64,000 bases of DNA from NCBI GenBank assembly GCA_019116245.1, contig DXCC01000004.1, positions 62,001 to 126,000 on the forward strand, given 5' to 3'. A program made the position numbers and the translations under genes. Shown here one piece after another: positions 45,801 to 53,395 of the stretch. The number at the start of each line of letters is the position of its first letter. Position 1 is the first letter of the stretch. Origin of the DNA: Candidatus Tidjanibacter faecipullorum. GTDB lineage: Bacteria; Bacteroidota; Bacteroidia; Bacteroidales; Rikenellaceae. Below the pieces are notes generated by a model that was not told the DNA's origin, made no database searches, and saw only the letters and a list, made by a program, of their open reading frames with translations.

Positions 45801-46023
45801 CCACCGTGTTGAGGTTGTCCTCCAGCACACGGGTGACGTTAGTCTCGATATCGGAAGCGTTCGCACCCGGATAGGTCGTGATGACCGATATGGCCGGCAG
45901 GTCCATCTCGGGATACATGTCGATGGCCAGATTGCTCAGCGAGAAGGCGCCGAGAATCATCACCATGATGAAGATCAGTACCGTCGAAATCGGTTTTCTG
46001 ACCGCACTTTCGTATATTTTCAT
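42874..46023 (-). CDS. RND efflux pump, AcrB-like, system 2
   Basis: This 1049-residue inner-membrane pump has the RND plan. Proton-relay residues are in GMVVDDAIVVLEN (around 400) and GIVVKSGIVMVDYTN (around 925); the N-terminus reads SAVRKPISTVLIFIMVMILG. It is divergent in sequence from the system 1 pump and closer to the MdtB/C-like or general AcrB-type transporters of Bacteroidetes; substrate not deducible. The C-terminus is very basic. It is 47 nt after the adaptor gene and followed by the PII-like gene. Confidence 0.94.
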   Translation of the reverse strand: MKIYESAVRKPISTVLIFIMVMILGAFSLSNLAIDMYPEMDLPAISVITTYPGANASDIETNVTRVLEDNLNTVENLKEITSRSEDNFSMISLEFEWGTDLDVAANDIRDAVDRTRSLLPDEVDDPTIYKFSSSMIPVMVLSVTADDSYNGLYKLLDEQLVNRLNRVEGVGSVSMMGAPVREVQVYVDPRKMEAYNLTVEQLGQVIAAENVNVPAGTIDIGNNTINVKTDGEFDSSDELYDVLVSSYGGRDIYLRDVAEIRDTIEEETLDERINGRLGVRVVVQKQSGANTVDIVNRIFDELPAIEKTLPPDVEISVLMDGSENIRDSINSLSETIMFAFIFVILVVMVFLGRWRATLIICVTIPISLLAGFIYLYLTDSTINIISLSSLSIAIGMVVDDAIVVLENITTHMERGSSAKEAAIYGTNEVWLSVIVTTLTVVAVFLPLTLVSGMAGILFKELGWMVSIIVSVSTLTAISLTPMLSSKLLKPNYNHTYKGIGILFKPIDKFLDRLDVRYAALIAWAVRHRAVVMIGTLVIFVVGLVVARQVPTDFMPVSDNGSIGMVVELEQNTGLQYTKRIARQIDDMIATNYPYVERVSTSTGSPSETTAYSAMTTTGSYIINYTLKFPPAHERDKTIFTITDELREELAKIPEIKRFTVTPGGSMGSAMSSGMGSASNVEVKIFGYDFDETNVIASDLRDKLARIDGARDVTVSRDEMRPEFNVKLDRRMLAYYGLNSATVSNAVRNRINGYTASLYREDGDEYDIVVRYAKPYRLSVQDIEEIVLYNNQGTAIRVGDVGQVVEEFAPPTIERENRQRVVNVTMMLGDGVALGTVVEQVNALLDDYVLPDDVFVEVGGTLEDQEETFGDMIVLFILIVLLVYVVMATQFESFVYPFIIMITVLLAVPGVFFALYFTGTSLSLMALLGAIMLVGIVVKSGIVMVDYTNLLRERGYSINQAVVAAGKSRLRPVLMTALTTILGMFPMALSLGEGSELWQPMGIAVIGGLTFSTILTLLVVPVMYSIFGGVGVGRQRRRMRRANRREALAR

Positions 46024-46070
46024 AAGTTGCCGTTTTCCCTGTTAAAACACACTTGCGGGGTCCGGGGCGG

Positions 46071-47105
46071 TCACTCGCCCTCCATGACCGAAACCGCCAT
46101 GCCGCCCAGCAGCCGTGCCGAACCGGCAATGACCACCTCCTCGCCGTCCTTCAGGCCGTCGAGAATCTCGATCCGGTCGCCTACCTGACGGCCCACGGTC
46201 ACGAAGCGGCGCTCCGCATGGCCGTCCTGCACGACATACACATAGCGCTCGTTGGTGCCGGTCATGCGCTGCACGGCCACATCCAGCACGGTCACGCTCC
46301 GCTCCAGTCCCATGTTGAAGAGCGTCCGGGCATACATGCCGGGGCGCAGCCGCATGTCGGGGTTGGGAATGGTCACCTCCACCTCGAAGGTACGCGAGGA
46401 GGCGTCGAGGGCCGGCGCGATGCGGCTCACCTTGCCGGAGAAGGTCTCCTCGGGATAGATGTCGAGCCGCACCTCAACGGGCATGCCCATGTAGACGTGC
46501 GGGAAATACTGCTCCGAGACATAGACGTAGGCCTTGAGCGGGTTCATCTGCATCACCTGATAGATGCCGCCGCCCGATACGGCCGAAAAGAGATCGCCCA
46601 CCTCGTTGTTGCGGAGCGTCACCACGCCGTCGAAGGGGCTGCGCAGGGTCAGGTTCTCCTCAAGGTTGGCCACCGTCTCCTTCAGCACGTTGATGCTCGT
46701 CTCGGTGGCATCCATCTCCTGTTTGGAGATGCCGCCGGTCTCATAGACCCGCTGCATGCGGGCAAAATCCAGCTCCAGGTTGGCCAGCTGGATGGCATTC
46801 GTGTTGTACTGGGTCTTGTCCAGCTCGGCCAGGATCTGTCCCTTCTTCACCCGGTCGCCCACCTCCACGTTGAGCTTCTCGATGCGCGCCGCCACGGAGG
46901 GGACGATATAGGTTGTCTTGTTGGGTTCCAGGTTGGCCGTGAAGCTCACCGTCTGGGCCACCTCCTCCACGCGGGCCTTCTCCACCTTGACGGAGACCGT
47001 CTCCTGGGCCTCGGTGTCGCTCTTTTTGGCTTCTCCCCGGCATCCCGTCAGCGCAACCGCCGCCCATACGGCAGCCGCGATCCAAAGCAGTCTGCTACTT
47101 CTCAT
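46071..47105 (-). CDS. RND efflux periplasmic adaptor, system 2
   Basis: This 344-residue lipoprotein (ALTGC, Cys22) of the HlyD/AcrA superfamily. Lipoyl halves are seen in VAARIEKLNVEVGDRVKKGQ near 65-84 and SPFDGVVTLRNNEVGD near 150, with a short helical hairpin between them and a beta-barrel with RIAPALDASSRTFEVEV near 225. ATG 47105 follows from the signal peptide. Order on the minus strand is TetR, outer-membrane factor, adaptor, pump, PII-like: one operon by spacing (21, 28, 47 and 72 nt). Confidence 0.93.
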   Translation of the reverse strand: MRSSRLLWIAAAVWAAVALTGCRGEAKKSDTEAQETVSVKVEKARVEEVAQTVSFTANLEPNKTTYIVPSVAARIEKLNVEVGDRVKKGQILAELDKTQYNTNAIQLANLELDFARMQRVYETGGISKQEMDATETSINVLKETVANLEENLTLRSPFDGVVTLRNNEVGDLFSAVSGGGIYQVMQMNPLKAYVYVSEQYFPHVYMGMPVEVRLDIYPEETFSGKVSRIAPALDASSRTFEVEVTIPNPDMRLRPGMYARTLFNMGLERSVTVLDVAVQRMTGTNERYVYVVQDGHAERRFVTVGRQVGDRIEILDGLKDGEEVVIAGSARLLGGMAVSVMEGE

Positions 47106-47133
47106 GGTTATCTCTGTTTTTTTGATTTGTTCG

Positions 47134-48633
47134 TCACTGGTTCTGTTCCGTTCCGGCCACCTCGTAATCCATGCCGACGATCTGCTCGTAGTCGGCCTGG
47201 GCGGCCAGGTAATCATACACGGCCTGCGTATAGTTCAGCCGCGCCTGCGTCAGCTGCAACTGGGCCGAGTTGAGTTCCAGAATCGTTCCCATGCCGCCGC
47301 CGTAACGGGCATCGGTGATGTCGTAGGCTTTCTGTGCCTGCGCCACGGAGGTCTCGCTGGCCGCCATCTTGCTGCGGGCCGTCATCAGATTGCTGATCGA
47401 CGAACGCACCTGCATGCCGAGCGACTCCTCCTGGTATTCGCGCTGCAGCTGGAGCTGTTCGATGGCAATCCGCGTCTGACGCGCCTGCTGGTTCACCCGG
47501 GTACCCGAGAAGATCGGTATCGAAATCGACACGCCGAAGGTCAGCGGGTGCTGCCACCAGAAGCTGTGTGACGTCGTGGCGGACGAGGAGCCCATGCCGC
47601 CCAGCAGATCGCCCATCAGTCCGGCCAGGTCGGCCATGCCGGCCGGCCCGAGTGCATTGGTCACGCCGGCCACCAGGTCGGGATACTTGGCCAGATCGAC
47701 GTCGGGGAACATGCTGCCCCAACCGGCATCGCCGAAGTTGATCTCGGGCATGTCGTTGCCGTAGAGGCTGAACTGGCCGAACGCCGCAATGGTGGGCATG
47801 CGCTGGGCATTGACCACCTTGAGCTGATTTTCAAGCAGGCGCGCCTGAATGTCGAGCGAACGCAGGTCGCTGTTGTTGCTGATGTCGGTCGAATAGTAGG
47901 CATTCGCCTCGGCCGCGTCGGCAAAGCCGTCGAGCGACCCTTCCAGTTCGAGCGCCACATCCATCGGCAGGCTCAGCAGCATGTGCAGGTAGAGATCGGC
48001 CACCTCGATGGCCCCCTCGGTCTGGATGATGGTCGGCTGCAGACTGCTGAGCTGCACCTGGGCCGTCAACAGATCGTACTCGGAGGCCAGCTCGGCCTCG
48101 AATTTGCCCTGGGTGTCATCGACCGTCTTCTGGGAGAGGGATTCGCTCTCGTGCAGCACGTCGAGCGACTCGCGGAGCAGCAGCAGGTTGTAGAAGGCCT
48201 TGCGGACCTCGTTGACCAGCGACAGCCGCGAGGCGCGCGCCGACTCGATCGCCTCCTCCATCTGGGTGCGGTTCATCTTGATCGACGCGTAGACGGCCGG
48301 CACGAAGAGGGGCACGGAGAGATCGGCTCCCAGCGACACCGTATTGTCGGCACCGAAGGTGAGGCCGCTGCGCGACATGGTCTGCTTGATGGCGGCATAG
48401 CTGTACGATCCCGAAGCCGACAGGGACGGCAGCAGGTTGCCGACGGTCTCCTTGCGGACATAGTCCTGCCGCTGGATCTCCAGATCGGCGACCCGGATCA
48501 TGGGGTTGTCGTTGAGCGCGATTTCCAGCGCCCGGTCGAGCGTCAGCGTCAACCGGGCTGACGGAGCGGGTTCCTCGGCCGCCAGCTGCAGGACGGCCAG
48601 TACCGCAAAGAGAGTCATGAACGCTCTTTTCAT
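47134..48633 (-). CDS. TolC family outer-membrane factor, system 2
   Basis: This 499-residue product has a cleavable signal peptide (LFAVLAVLQLAAEE) rather than a lipobox. TolC-like duplicated helical regions are present: ALEIALNDNPMIRVADLEIQ near 33-52 and EQLQLQREYQEESLGMQVRSS in the second half, ending GTILELNSAQLQLTQARLNY. A Gly/Met-rich loop near residues 330-350 (GPAGMADLAGLMGDLLGGMG) is unusual. It starts 21 nt after the TetR stop codon. Confidence 0.92.
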   Translation of the reverse strand: MKRAFMTLFAVLAVLQLAAEEPAPSARLTLTLDRALEIALNDNPMIRVADLEIQRQDYVRKETVGNLLPSLSASGSYSYAAIKQTMSRSGLTFGADNTVSLGADLSVPLFVPAVYASIKMNRTQMEEAIESARASRLSLVNEVRKAFYNLLLLRESLDVLHESESLSQKTVDDTQGKFEAELASEYDLLTAQVQLSSLQPTIIQTEGAIEVADLYLHMLLSLPMDVALELEGSLDGFADAAEANAYYSTDISNNSDLRSLDIQARLLENQLKVVNAQRMPTIAAFGQFSLYGNDMPEINFGDAGWGSMFPDVDLAKYPDLVAGVTNALGPAGMADLAGLMGDLLGGMGSSSATTSHSFWWQHPLTFGVSISIPIFSGTRVNQQARQTRIAIEQLQLQREYQEESLGMQVRSSISNLMTARSKMAASETSVAQAQKAYDITDARYGGGMGTILELNSAQLQLTQARLNYTQAVYDYLAAQADYEQIVGMDYEVAGTEQNQ

Positions 48634-48654
48634 GCGTAATGGGAAATTTGATGG

Positions 48655-49284
48655 TTATAGCTGTTTTCTGTCTTTCATTTTGGCGTCGATGTAGGCCCGT
48701 CCCTCGTCGGTAGTGATACCCCGCACGAAGAGCATCATCAGCATGCGCATCTCGTCCAGCTGGGAGCTCTCGTTGACCGGACCGGCCGCAATGATCCGCT
48801 CGGAGAAGTCGCGGTGCAGCCCGTAGAGGTACCGGGTGAATCCGCGCGCCATGATCGTCTCGTCGATCCATCCCAGGAACATGCCCTGCTCCTTGCCGCG
48901 CCGCAGACACGCCTCGCTGCAGGCCACGATCTGTTCGTAGTACTTCCGCACGATGTCTTCAAAGATCTGCGGATAGAACCTCAACAGATCGATCATCAAG
49001 TTTCGTGCCGAAGTCTTGAACTCGGTGCCGTGGCCCGACATGATCCACATCTCGTCGATCGCATTCTCGGCCCGGGACATGGGGCCGACCAGCATCGCCT
49101 CCTGCTGCTTGACATAGGTCTCAATGGCCTGCCGCACCAGATGCTCCCGATCGGTAAACTGCTCGTAGAGCGTCCGTTTCGATATGCCGCACACCGATGC
49201 GATGTCGTCCATCCGCACCGACTTGATGCCCAGATCGGTGAACAGCCGCAGGGCCGTATCCACTATCCGTTCCTTCAGTTCCAT
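48655..49284 (-). CDS. TetR family repressor of RND operon 2
   Basis: This 209-residue regulator has the TetR N-terminal helix-turn-helix (residues ~5-50: TALRLFTDLGIKSVRMDDIA, then CGISKRTLYEQF) and a variable C-terminal ligand domain. As first gene of the efflux operon it most likely represses its own operon until a substrate binds. A 10-bp inverted repeat fills the promoter spacer upstream, a natural operator. ATG 49284 matches the family start MELKERIVD. Confidence 0.92.
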   Translation of the reverse strand: MELKERIVDTALRLFTDLGIKSVRMDDIASVCGISKRTLYEQFTDREHLVRQAIETYVKQQEAMLVGPMSRAENAIDEMWIMSGHGTEFKTSARNLMIDLLRFYPQIFEDIVRKYYEQIVACSEACLRRGKEQGMFLGWIDETIMARGFTRYLYGLHRDFSERIIAAGPVNESSQLDEMRMLMMLFVRGITTDEGRAYIDAKMKDRKQL

Positions 49285-49305
49285 AATCTTATTCTTCAGA
49301 CGAAG

Positions 49306-49345
49306 CAAAGATAGAGAAAACTTAAGATAAAAAAAAAGTTTTCTC
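49306..49345 (-). promoter_or_regulatory. Promoter and probable TetR operator of RND operon 2
   Basis: TATCTTTG (49313-49306, minus strand) is preceded immediately by an inverted repeat, GAGAAAACTT (49314-49323) and AAGTTTTCTC (49336-49345) with a 12-nt spacer. The repeat covers the -7 to -33 interval, so a bound TetR dimer would exclude polymerase. Confidence 0.6.
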
Positions 49346-49413
49346 CGTCAATCCGTCCGCAAACACCCCCGAACCGCCCCGCATGCGGGGCGAAACGCCG
49401 CCGGGACCGGGCA

Positions 49414-49450
49414 CAAAAAAAACGCCCCTGCCCGTCAAGGGCAGAGGCGT
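49414..49450 (-). terminator. Terminator of the small membrane protein gene
   Basis: ACGCCTCTGCCC and GGGCAGGGGCGT form a 12-bp stem with one G-U pair on the minus strand, followed by at least eight T. Confidence 0.85.
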
Positions 49451-49484
49451 CCGAGGGTCGATCCGGTCCGAACCGGCGGAACCG

Positions 49485-49742
49485 TCACACGGAAGCGCAG
49501 CTGCTGCAGTTGCCGCCGCATACGGTCGTATCGTCGCAGGCGGCCTTCTTGCCGGCCCGTTCGGCATCCAGTTCATGCGTCTCCTGCACGGCACACTTGA
49601 TGCCGCGTTCGCGCATATGCTTGTTTTCGCTGATTTCGGAATCGATGTTGTGCCCCTTGATCATCAGCGTCAGGGACATGCCCAGCACGAAGAAAGCGAC
49701 CAGCACGATGGCGATCAGAATTACGATCCATGTTGTACTCAT
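49485..49742 (-). CDS. Small cysteine-rich membrane protein, function unknown
   Basis: This 85-residue protein has one N-terminal membrane helix (residues ~4-26, TTWIVILIAIVLVAFFVLG), a charged middle and a Cys-rich C-terminus (CDDTTVCGGNCSSCASV: four Cys in 17 residues), which could bind a metal or Fe-S cluster. A further Cys is in IKCAVQE. ATG 49742 is set by the hydrophobic start. It is divergent from trkA, with ~125 nt between starts. I do not recognise the family; similar small proteins occur in Bacteroidales from memory only. Confidence 0.7.
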   Translation of the reverse strand: MSTTWIVILIAIVLVAFFVLGMSLTLMIKGHNIDSEISENKHMRERGIKCAVQETHELDAERAGKKAACDDTTVCGGNCSSCASV

Positions 49743-49866
49743 AGCATGACGAGCCGGCTTTTCGGCCGCACCTGCAGGCCGTGGATGAAAAAGAGGAGCC
49801 ATCCGCCCGACTCGCGACAAATTTATTAAATTTGCGGATAATTTGAGGATAAATTTCTTTTTCCAG

Positions 49867-51204
49867 ATGAAAATCATCATAGCGGGAGCCGGAGAGGTGG
49901 GCCAGCACCTGGCCAAAATGCTCAGCGGCGAGGATCACGACATCACGGTGATCGACTCGGACGCCAAGTTGCTCGACGACCTGGCCGGTCTGGCCGACAT
50001 CGTCGCCATCGAGGGCGACTGCACGACCTTCGCCGCCCTGCGCAAAGCCTCCGTCCGGAAAGCCGACCTCTTCATTGCGGTCAACCACGAGGAGAACATC
50101 AACGTGCTCTCCGCCATCCTGGCCAAGCAGCTCGGCGCCCGGAAATCCATTGCCCGCATCGACAACAACGAATACCTCGAGCCGAACAACAAGGAGATGT
50201 TCATGAACCTGGGCATCGACTACCTGTTCTATCCGGAACGGGTCGCCGCCCGCGAGGTGATCAACCTGCTCGGACACACCTCCACGACCGAATACGTCGA
50301 TTTTTCGGGCGGCAAGCTGTCGCTGGTGGTCTTTCCGATCGACGCCACCTCCGAGTTCACGGGCCGCACCGTGGGCGAGGTGTGTGCCCAGGCCGGCGAG
50401 GACTTCCGTCCGGTGGCCATCAGCCGTGACAACCGCACGATCATTCCCCACTCGCGTGACCGCTTCTACGAGGGCGACACGGTCTACATCATCGCCAACG
50501 CCGCGGCGGCCCGCAAGGTGACGGGCTACTCGGGCAAGACGAACGTGGTGATCCGCAACCTGATGATCCTCGGCGGCAGCCGCATCGGCGTCCGCATCGC
50601 CACGGAACTGCAGGACGAACTGAACGTCAAACTGATCGAATACAACGCCGAGAAGGCCTACAAACTGGCCGAGATGCTCGAGAAGACCCTCATCATCAAC
50701 GAGGACGGCCGCGACATCGACGCCATGATGGAGGAGGGCATCACCAGCATGGATGCCTTCGTGGCCGTCACGGGCCGGGCCGAGACCAACATCCTGACGG
50801 CCATGCTGGCCAAACGGATGGGCGTGAAGAAGGTGATCGCCGAGGTGGAGAACCTCACCTACATCAACCTGGCCGAGAGCATCGGCATCGACACGATCAT
50901 CAACAAGAAACAGATCACGGCCAGCCGTATCTTCCGCTTCACGATGGACACCGACGTTCAGGCCATCAAGTGCCTGACGGGCAGCGAAGCCGAGGTGCTC
51001 GAGTTCGTGGTAAAGCCCGATGCGCCGATCACCCGCTCGACGCTCCGCACGGCCGGTTTCCCGAACGACGCAACCATCGGCGGCATCGTCCGGGGCGACA
51101 AGGTCTTCATCCCCAACGCCGACTTCCAGATCAACGCCTACGACCGGGCCGTTGTCTTCGCCCTGCCGGCCGCCATTCCGAAGATCGGCCGCTACTTCAA
51201 CTAA
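49867..51204 (+). CDS. trkA: Trk potassium uptake regulatory subunit TrkA
   Basis: This 445-residue cytosolic protein has two RCK units, each an NAD-binding domain (GAGEVGQHLAKML at 6-18; LGGSRIGVRIATEL near 238-251) plus an RCK-C domain, the full TrkA architecture. It gates the membrane subunit TrkH or KtrB in K+ uptake. No trkH lies in the window on either side, so the channel partner is encoded elsewhere. ATG 49867 gives the canonical MKIIIAGAGEVG start. Confidence 0.95.
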   Translation: MKIIIAGAGEVGQHLAKMLSGEDHDITVIDSDAKLLDDLAGLADIVAIEGDCTTFAALRKASVRKADLFIAVNHEENINVLSAILAKQLGARKSIARIDNNEYLEPNNKEMFMNLGIDYLFYPERVAAREVINLLGHTSTTEYVDFSGGKLSLVVFPIDATSEFTGRTVGEVCAQAGEDFRPVAISRDNRTIIPHSRDRFYEGDTVYIIANAAAARKVTGYSGKTNVVIRNLMILGGSRIGVRIATELQDELNVKLIEYNAEKAYKLAEMLEKTLIINEDGRDIDAMMEEGITSMDAFVAVTGRAETNILTAMLAKRMGVKKVIAEVENLTYINLAESIGIDTIINKKQITASRIFRFTMDTDVQAIKCLTGSEAEVLEFVVKPDAPITRSTLRTAGFPNDATIGGIVRGDKVFIPNADFQINAYDRAVVFALPAAIPKIGRYFN

Positions 51205-51225
51205 TTGTTCCTCAACCCTACCCCT

Positions 51226-52755
51226 ATGCCTTTCATTACCCGCATCATAAACAGCTACTTCGCCAAACGGCTGCGCGAGATCGACCGCTTCCGCCGCCAC
51301 CCGGCCGAAGTGCAGCAGGAACAGCTGGACTACCTGCTGCGCCAGGGCCGCCGCACCGAATTCGGACGCGACCATGCGCTGGAGACCGTCCGCTCGGCGG
51401 AAGCATTCCGCAACCGGCTGCCCGTCACCGACTATGAGGGCATCCGCCCCTACATCGACCGGCTGCGGCGAGGCGAAGCGAATCTGCTCTGGCCCGAACC
51501 GACCCGCTGGTTTGCCAAGTCGTCGGGCACGACCGATGCGCGCAGCAAATTCATCCCCATCACCTCGACCTGCCTGCAGCGCAGCCACATGCGCGGCCCG
51601 AAGGACATCATGGCCCTCTACTGCCACCTCTACCCGAAGACCGAGGTGGTCGGCGGCAAGATGCTGACCCTGGGCGGATCGAAGCGGATCGAACACGAGG
51701 GCGACCGGATGCTGTCGGGCGACCTCTCGGCCATCCTGATCGAGAACACCCCTGCGCTGGCCCATCTGCTCCGCGTACCGGACAAGAAGACGGCCCTGCT
51801 GCCCGACTTCGACGAGAAGGTGCGCCGCATCGCCATGCAGGCCACGCGGCAGGATGTCCGCTCCTTTACGGGCGTTCCCTCCTGGAACCTGGTGATGCTC
51901 AACCGCATTCTCGAATATACGGGCAAGGACAACATCCTGGAGGTGTGGCCCCGCATGGAACTGTTCGTCCACGGCGGCATGAACTTCCAACCCTACGAAG
52001 CCCAGTACCGGCGGATCATCCCCTCGCCCGAGATGCGCTACATGGAGACCTACAACGCCTCGGAGGGCTTCTTCGCCATCGCCGAGGAGCCGGGCCGGAG
52101 CGACATGCTGCTGATGCTCGACTACGGCACCTACTACGAATTCCAGCCCGTCGACCGGCTGGACGACCCGAGCGCCGTCGTGCCGCTCGAAGGGGTGCGT
52201 CCCGGCATCCCCTATGCGATGATCATCACCAGCACCAACGGTCTGTGGCGCTACATGATCGGCGACACGGTCGAGTTCGTCTCCACCGACCCCTACACGA
52301 TCCGCATCACGGGCCGTACAAAACTCTACATCAATGCCTTCGGCGAAGAGGTGGTGATCGGCAACGCCGAAGCCGCCATACAGGCCGCCTGCGAGGCTAC
52401 CGGTGCGCAGATTGCCGACTATACGGCTGCGCCGATCTACATGGAGGGCCGGCACAAGGGAGCGCACGAGTGGATCGTCGAGTTCCACACGCCCCCTTCG
52501 GACAAGGCCCTCTTCGACCGCACGCTCGACGAGACGCTGCGCGCCGTCAACTCCGACTACGACGCCAAACGCTTCAAGGACACGACCCTCTCGGCTCCCC
52601 GCATCACGGCCGTACCGGCCGGCACGTTCGAGCGCTGGATGCGTTCGAAGGGCAAGCTGGGCGGCCAAAACAAGGTGCCCCGCCTGAACAACGACCGCAC
52701 CTATATCGATGAACTGACCGATTTCGCCGGTCTGACGGCGCAACGGCCGCACTAA
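51226..52755 (+). CDS. GH3 family acyl-amino acid synthetase-like protein
   Basis: This 509-residue ANL-related protein of the GH3 (auxin-responsive) family, which in plants adenylates acyl acids and couples them to amino acids. The nucleotide loop KSSGTTDARSK is near residues 100-110, with YNASEGFFAI near 275 and WRYMIGDTVEF plus GRTKLYINAFGEE near 340-370. Bacterial GH3 substrates are unknown. ATG 51226 is chosen, with a TTG-started extension rejected. It follows trkA by 21 nt and precedes a kinase gene by 22 nt, so the four genes trkA to the rRNA methylase may form one transcript. Confidence 0.88.
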   Translation: MPFITRIINSYFAKRLREIDRFRRHPAEVQQEQLDYLLRQGRRTEFGRDHALETVRSAEAFRNRLPVTDYEGIRPYIDRLRRGEANLLWPEPTRWFAKSSGTTDARSKFIPITSTCLQRSHMRGPKDIMALYCHLYPKTEVVGGKMLTLGGSKRIEHEGDRMLSGDLSAILIENTPALAHLLRVPDKKTALLPDFDEKVRRIAMQATRQDVRSFTGVPSWNLVMLNRILEYTGKDNILEVWPRMELFVHGGMNFQPYEAQYRRIIPSPEMRYMETYNASEGFFAIAEEPGRSDMLLMLDYGTYYEFQPVDRLDDPSAVVPLEGVRPGIPYAMIITSTNGLWRYMIGDTVEFVSTDPYTIRITGRTKLYINAFGEEVVIGNAEAAIQAACEATGAQIADYTAAPIYMEGRHKGAHEWIVEFHTPPSDKALFDRTLDETLRAVNSDYDAKRFKDTTLSAPRITAVPAGTFERWMRSKGKLGGQNKVPRLNNDRTYIDELTDFAGLTAQRPH

Positions 52756-52777
52756 TCACCCGCCAATTCATACGACC

Positions 52778-53395
52778 ATGTATATCGCCATTTCAGGAAA
52801 CATCGGCAGCGGCAAGACCTCCCTCACGGAGATTCTGACCGAACGGCTCGGCGCCACGCCGCTCTACGAAGAGATCGCCAACCCCTACATCGCCGACTTC
52901 TACGAGGACATGCGACGCTGGTCGTTCAATTTCCAGGTCTATTTTCTCGGCTCGCGCATGAACCAGGGGCTCCGCATCCGCCAGGCCGAAGGGTTCATCG
53001 TCCAGGACCGCACCATCTACGAGGATGCCCACATCTTTGCCAGCAACCTCCACGAAATGGGGCTGATGTCCTCGCGCGACTTCGACACCTACATGAAGAT
53101 CTTCGGGCTGTCGGCCAACCTTGTGCCCACGCCCGATCTGCTCATCTACCTGCGGGCGAGCGTGCCCACGCTGGTGAGCCAGATTCTCAAGCGCGGCCGC
53201 AGCTATGAGATGGGCATCGACCTCGACTACCTCAAACGTCTGAACAACAAATACAACGACTGGATCGACAACATCTACGAGGGGCGCGTGCTGACGCTCG
53301 ACATCGACCGGCAGGACTTCATCATGGAGCCCGCCATCATCGACGATCTCGTGGCCCGCATCCATGCGCTGGAAACCGAACTCTCCGCACGATGA
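52778..53395 (+). CDS. Deoxynucleoside kinase
   Basis: This 205-residue dNK/dGK-dCK type kinase phosphorylates salvaged deoxynucleosides. Walker A GNIGSGKTS is at residues 7-15, the catalytic Glu in YEEIANPY near 30, the DRT motif in VQDRTIYED near 75-83 and the lid RGRSYE near 140. Base specificity cannot be set without structure. Its stop codon overlaps the next start (ATGA), indicating translational coupling. Confidence 0.92.
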   Translation: MYIAISGNIGSGKTSLTEILTERLGATPLYEEIANPYIADFYEDMRRWSFNFQVYFLGSRMNQGLRIRQAEGFIVQDRTIYEDAHIFASNLHEMGLMSSRDFDTYMKIFGLSANLVPTPDLLIYLRASVPTLVSQILKRGRSYEMGIDLDYLKRLNNKYNDWIDNIYEGRVLTLDIDRQDFIMEPAIIDDLVARIHALETELSAR

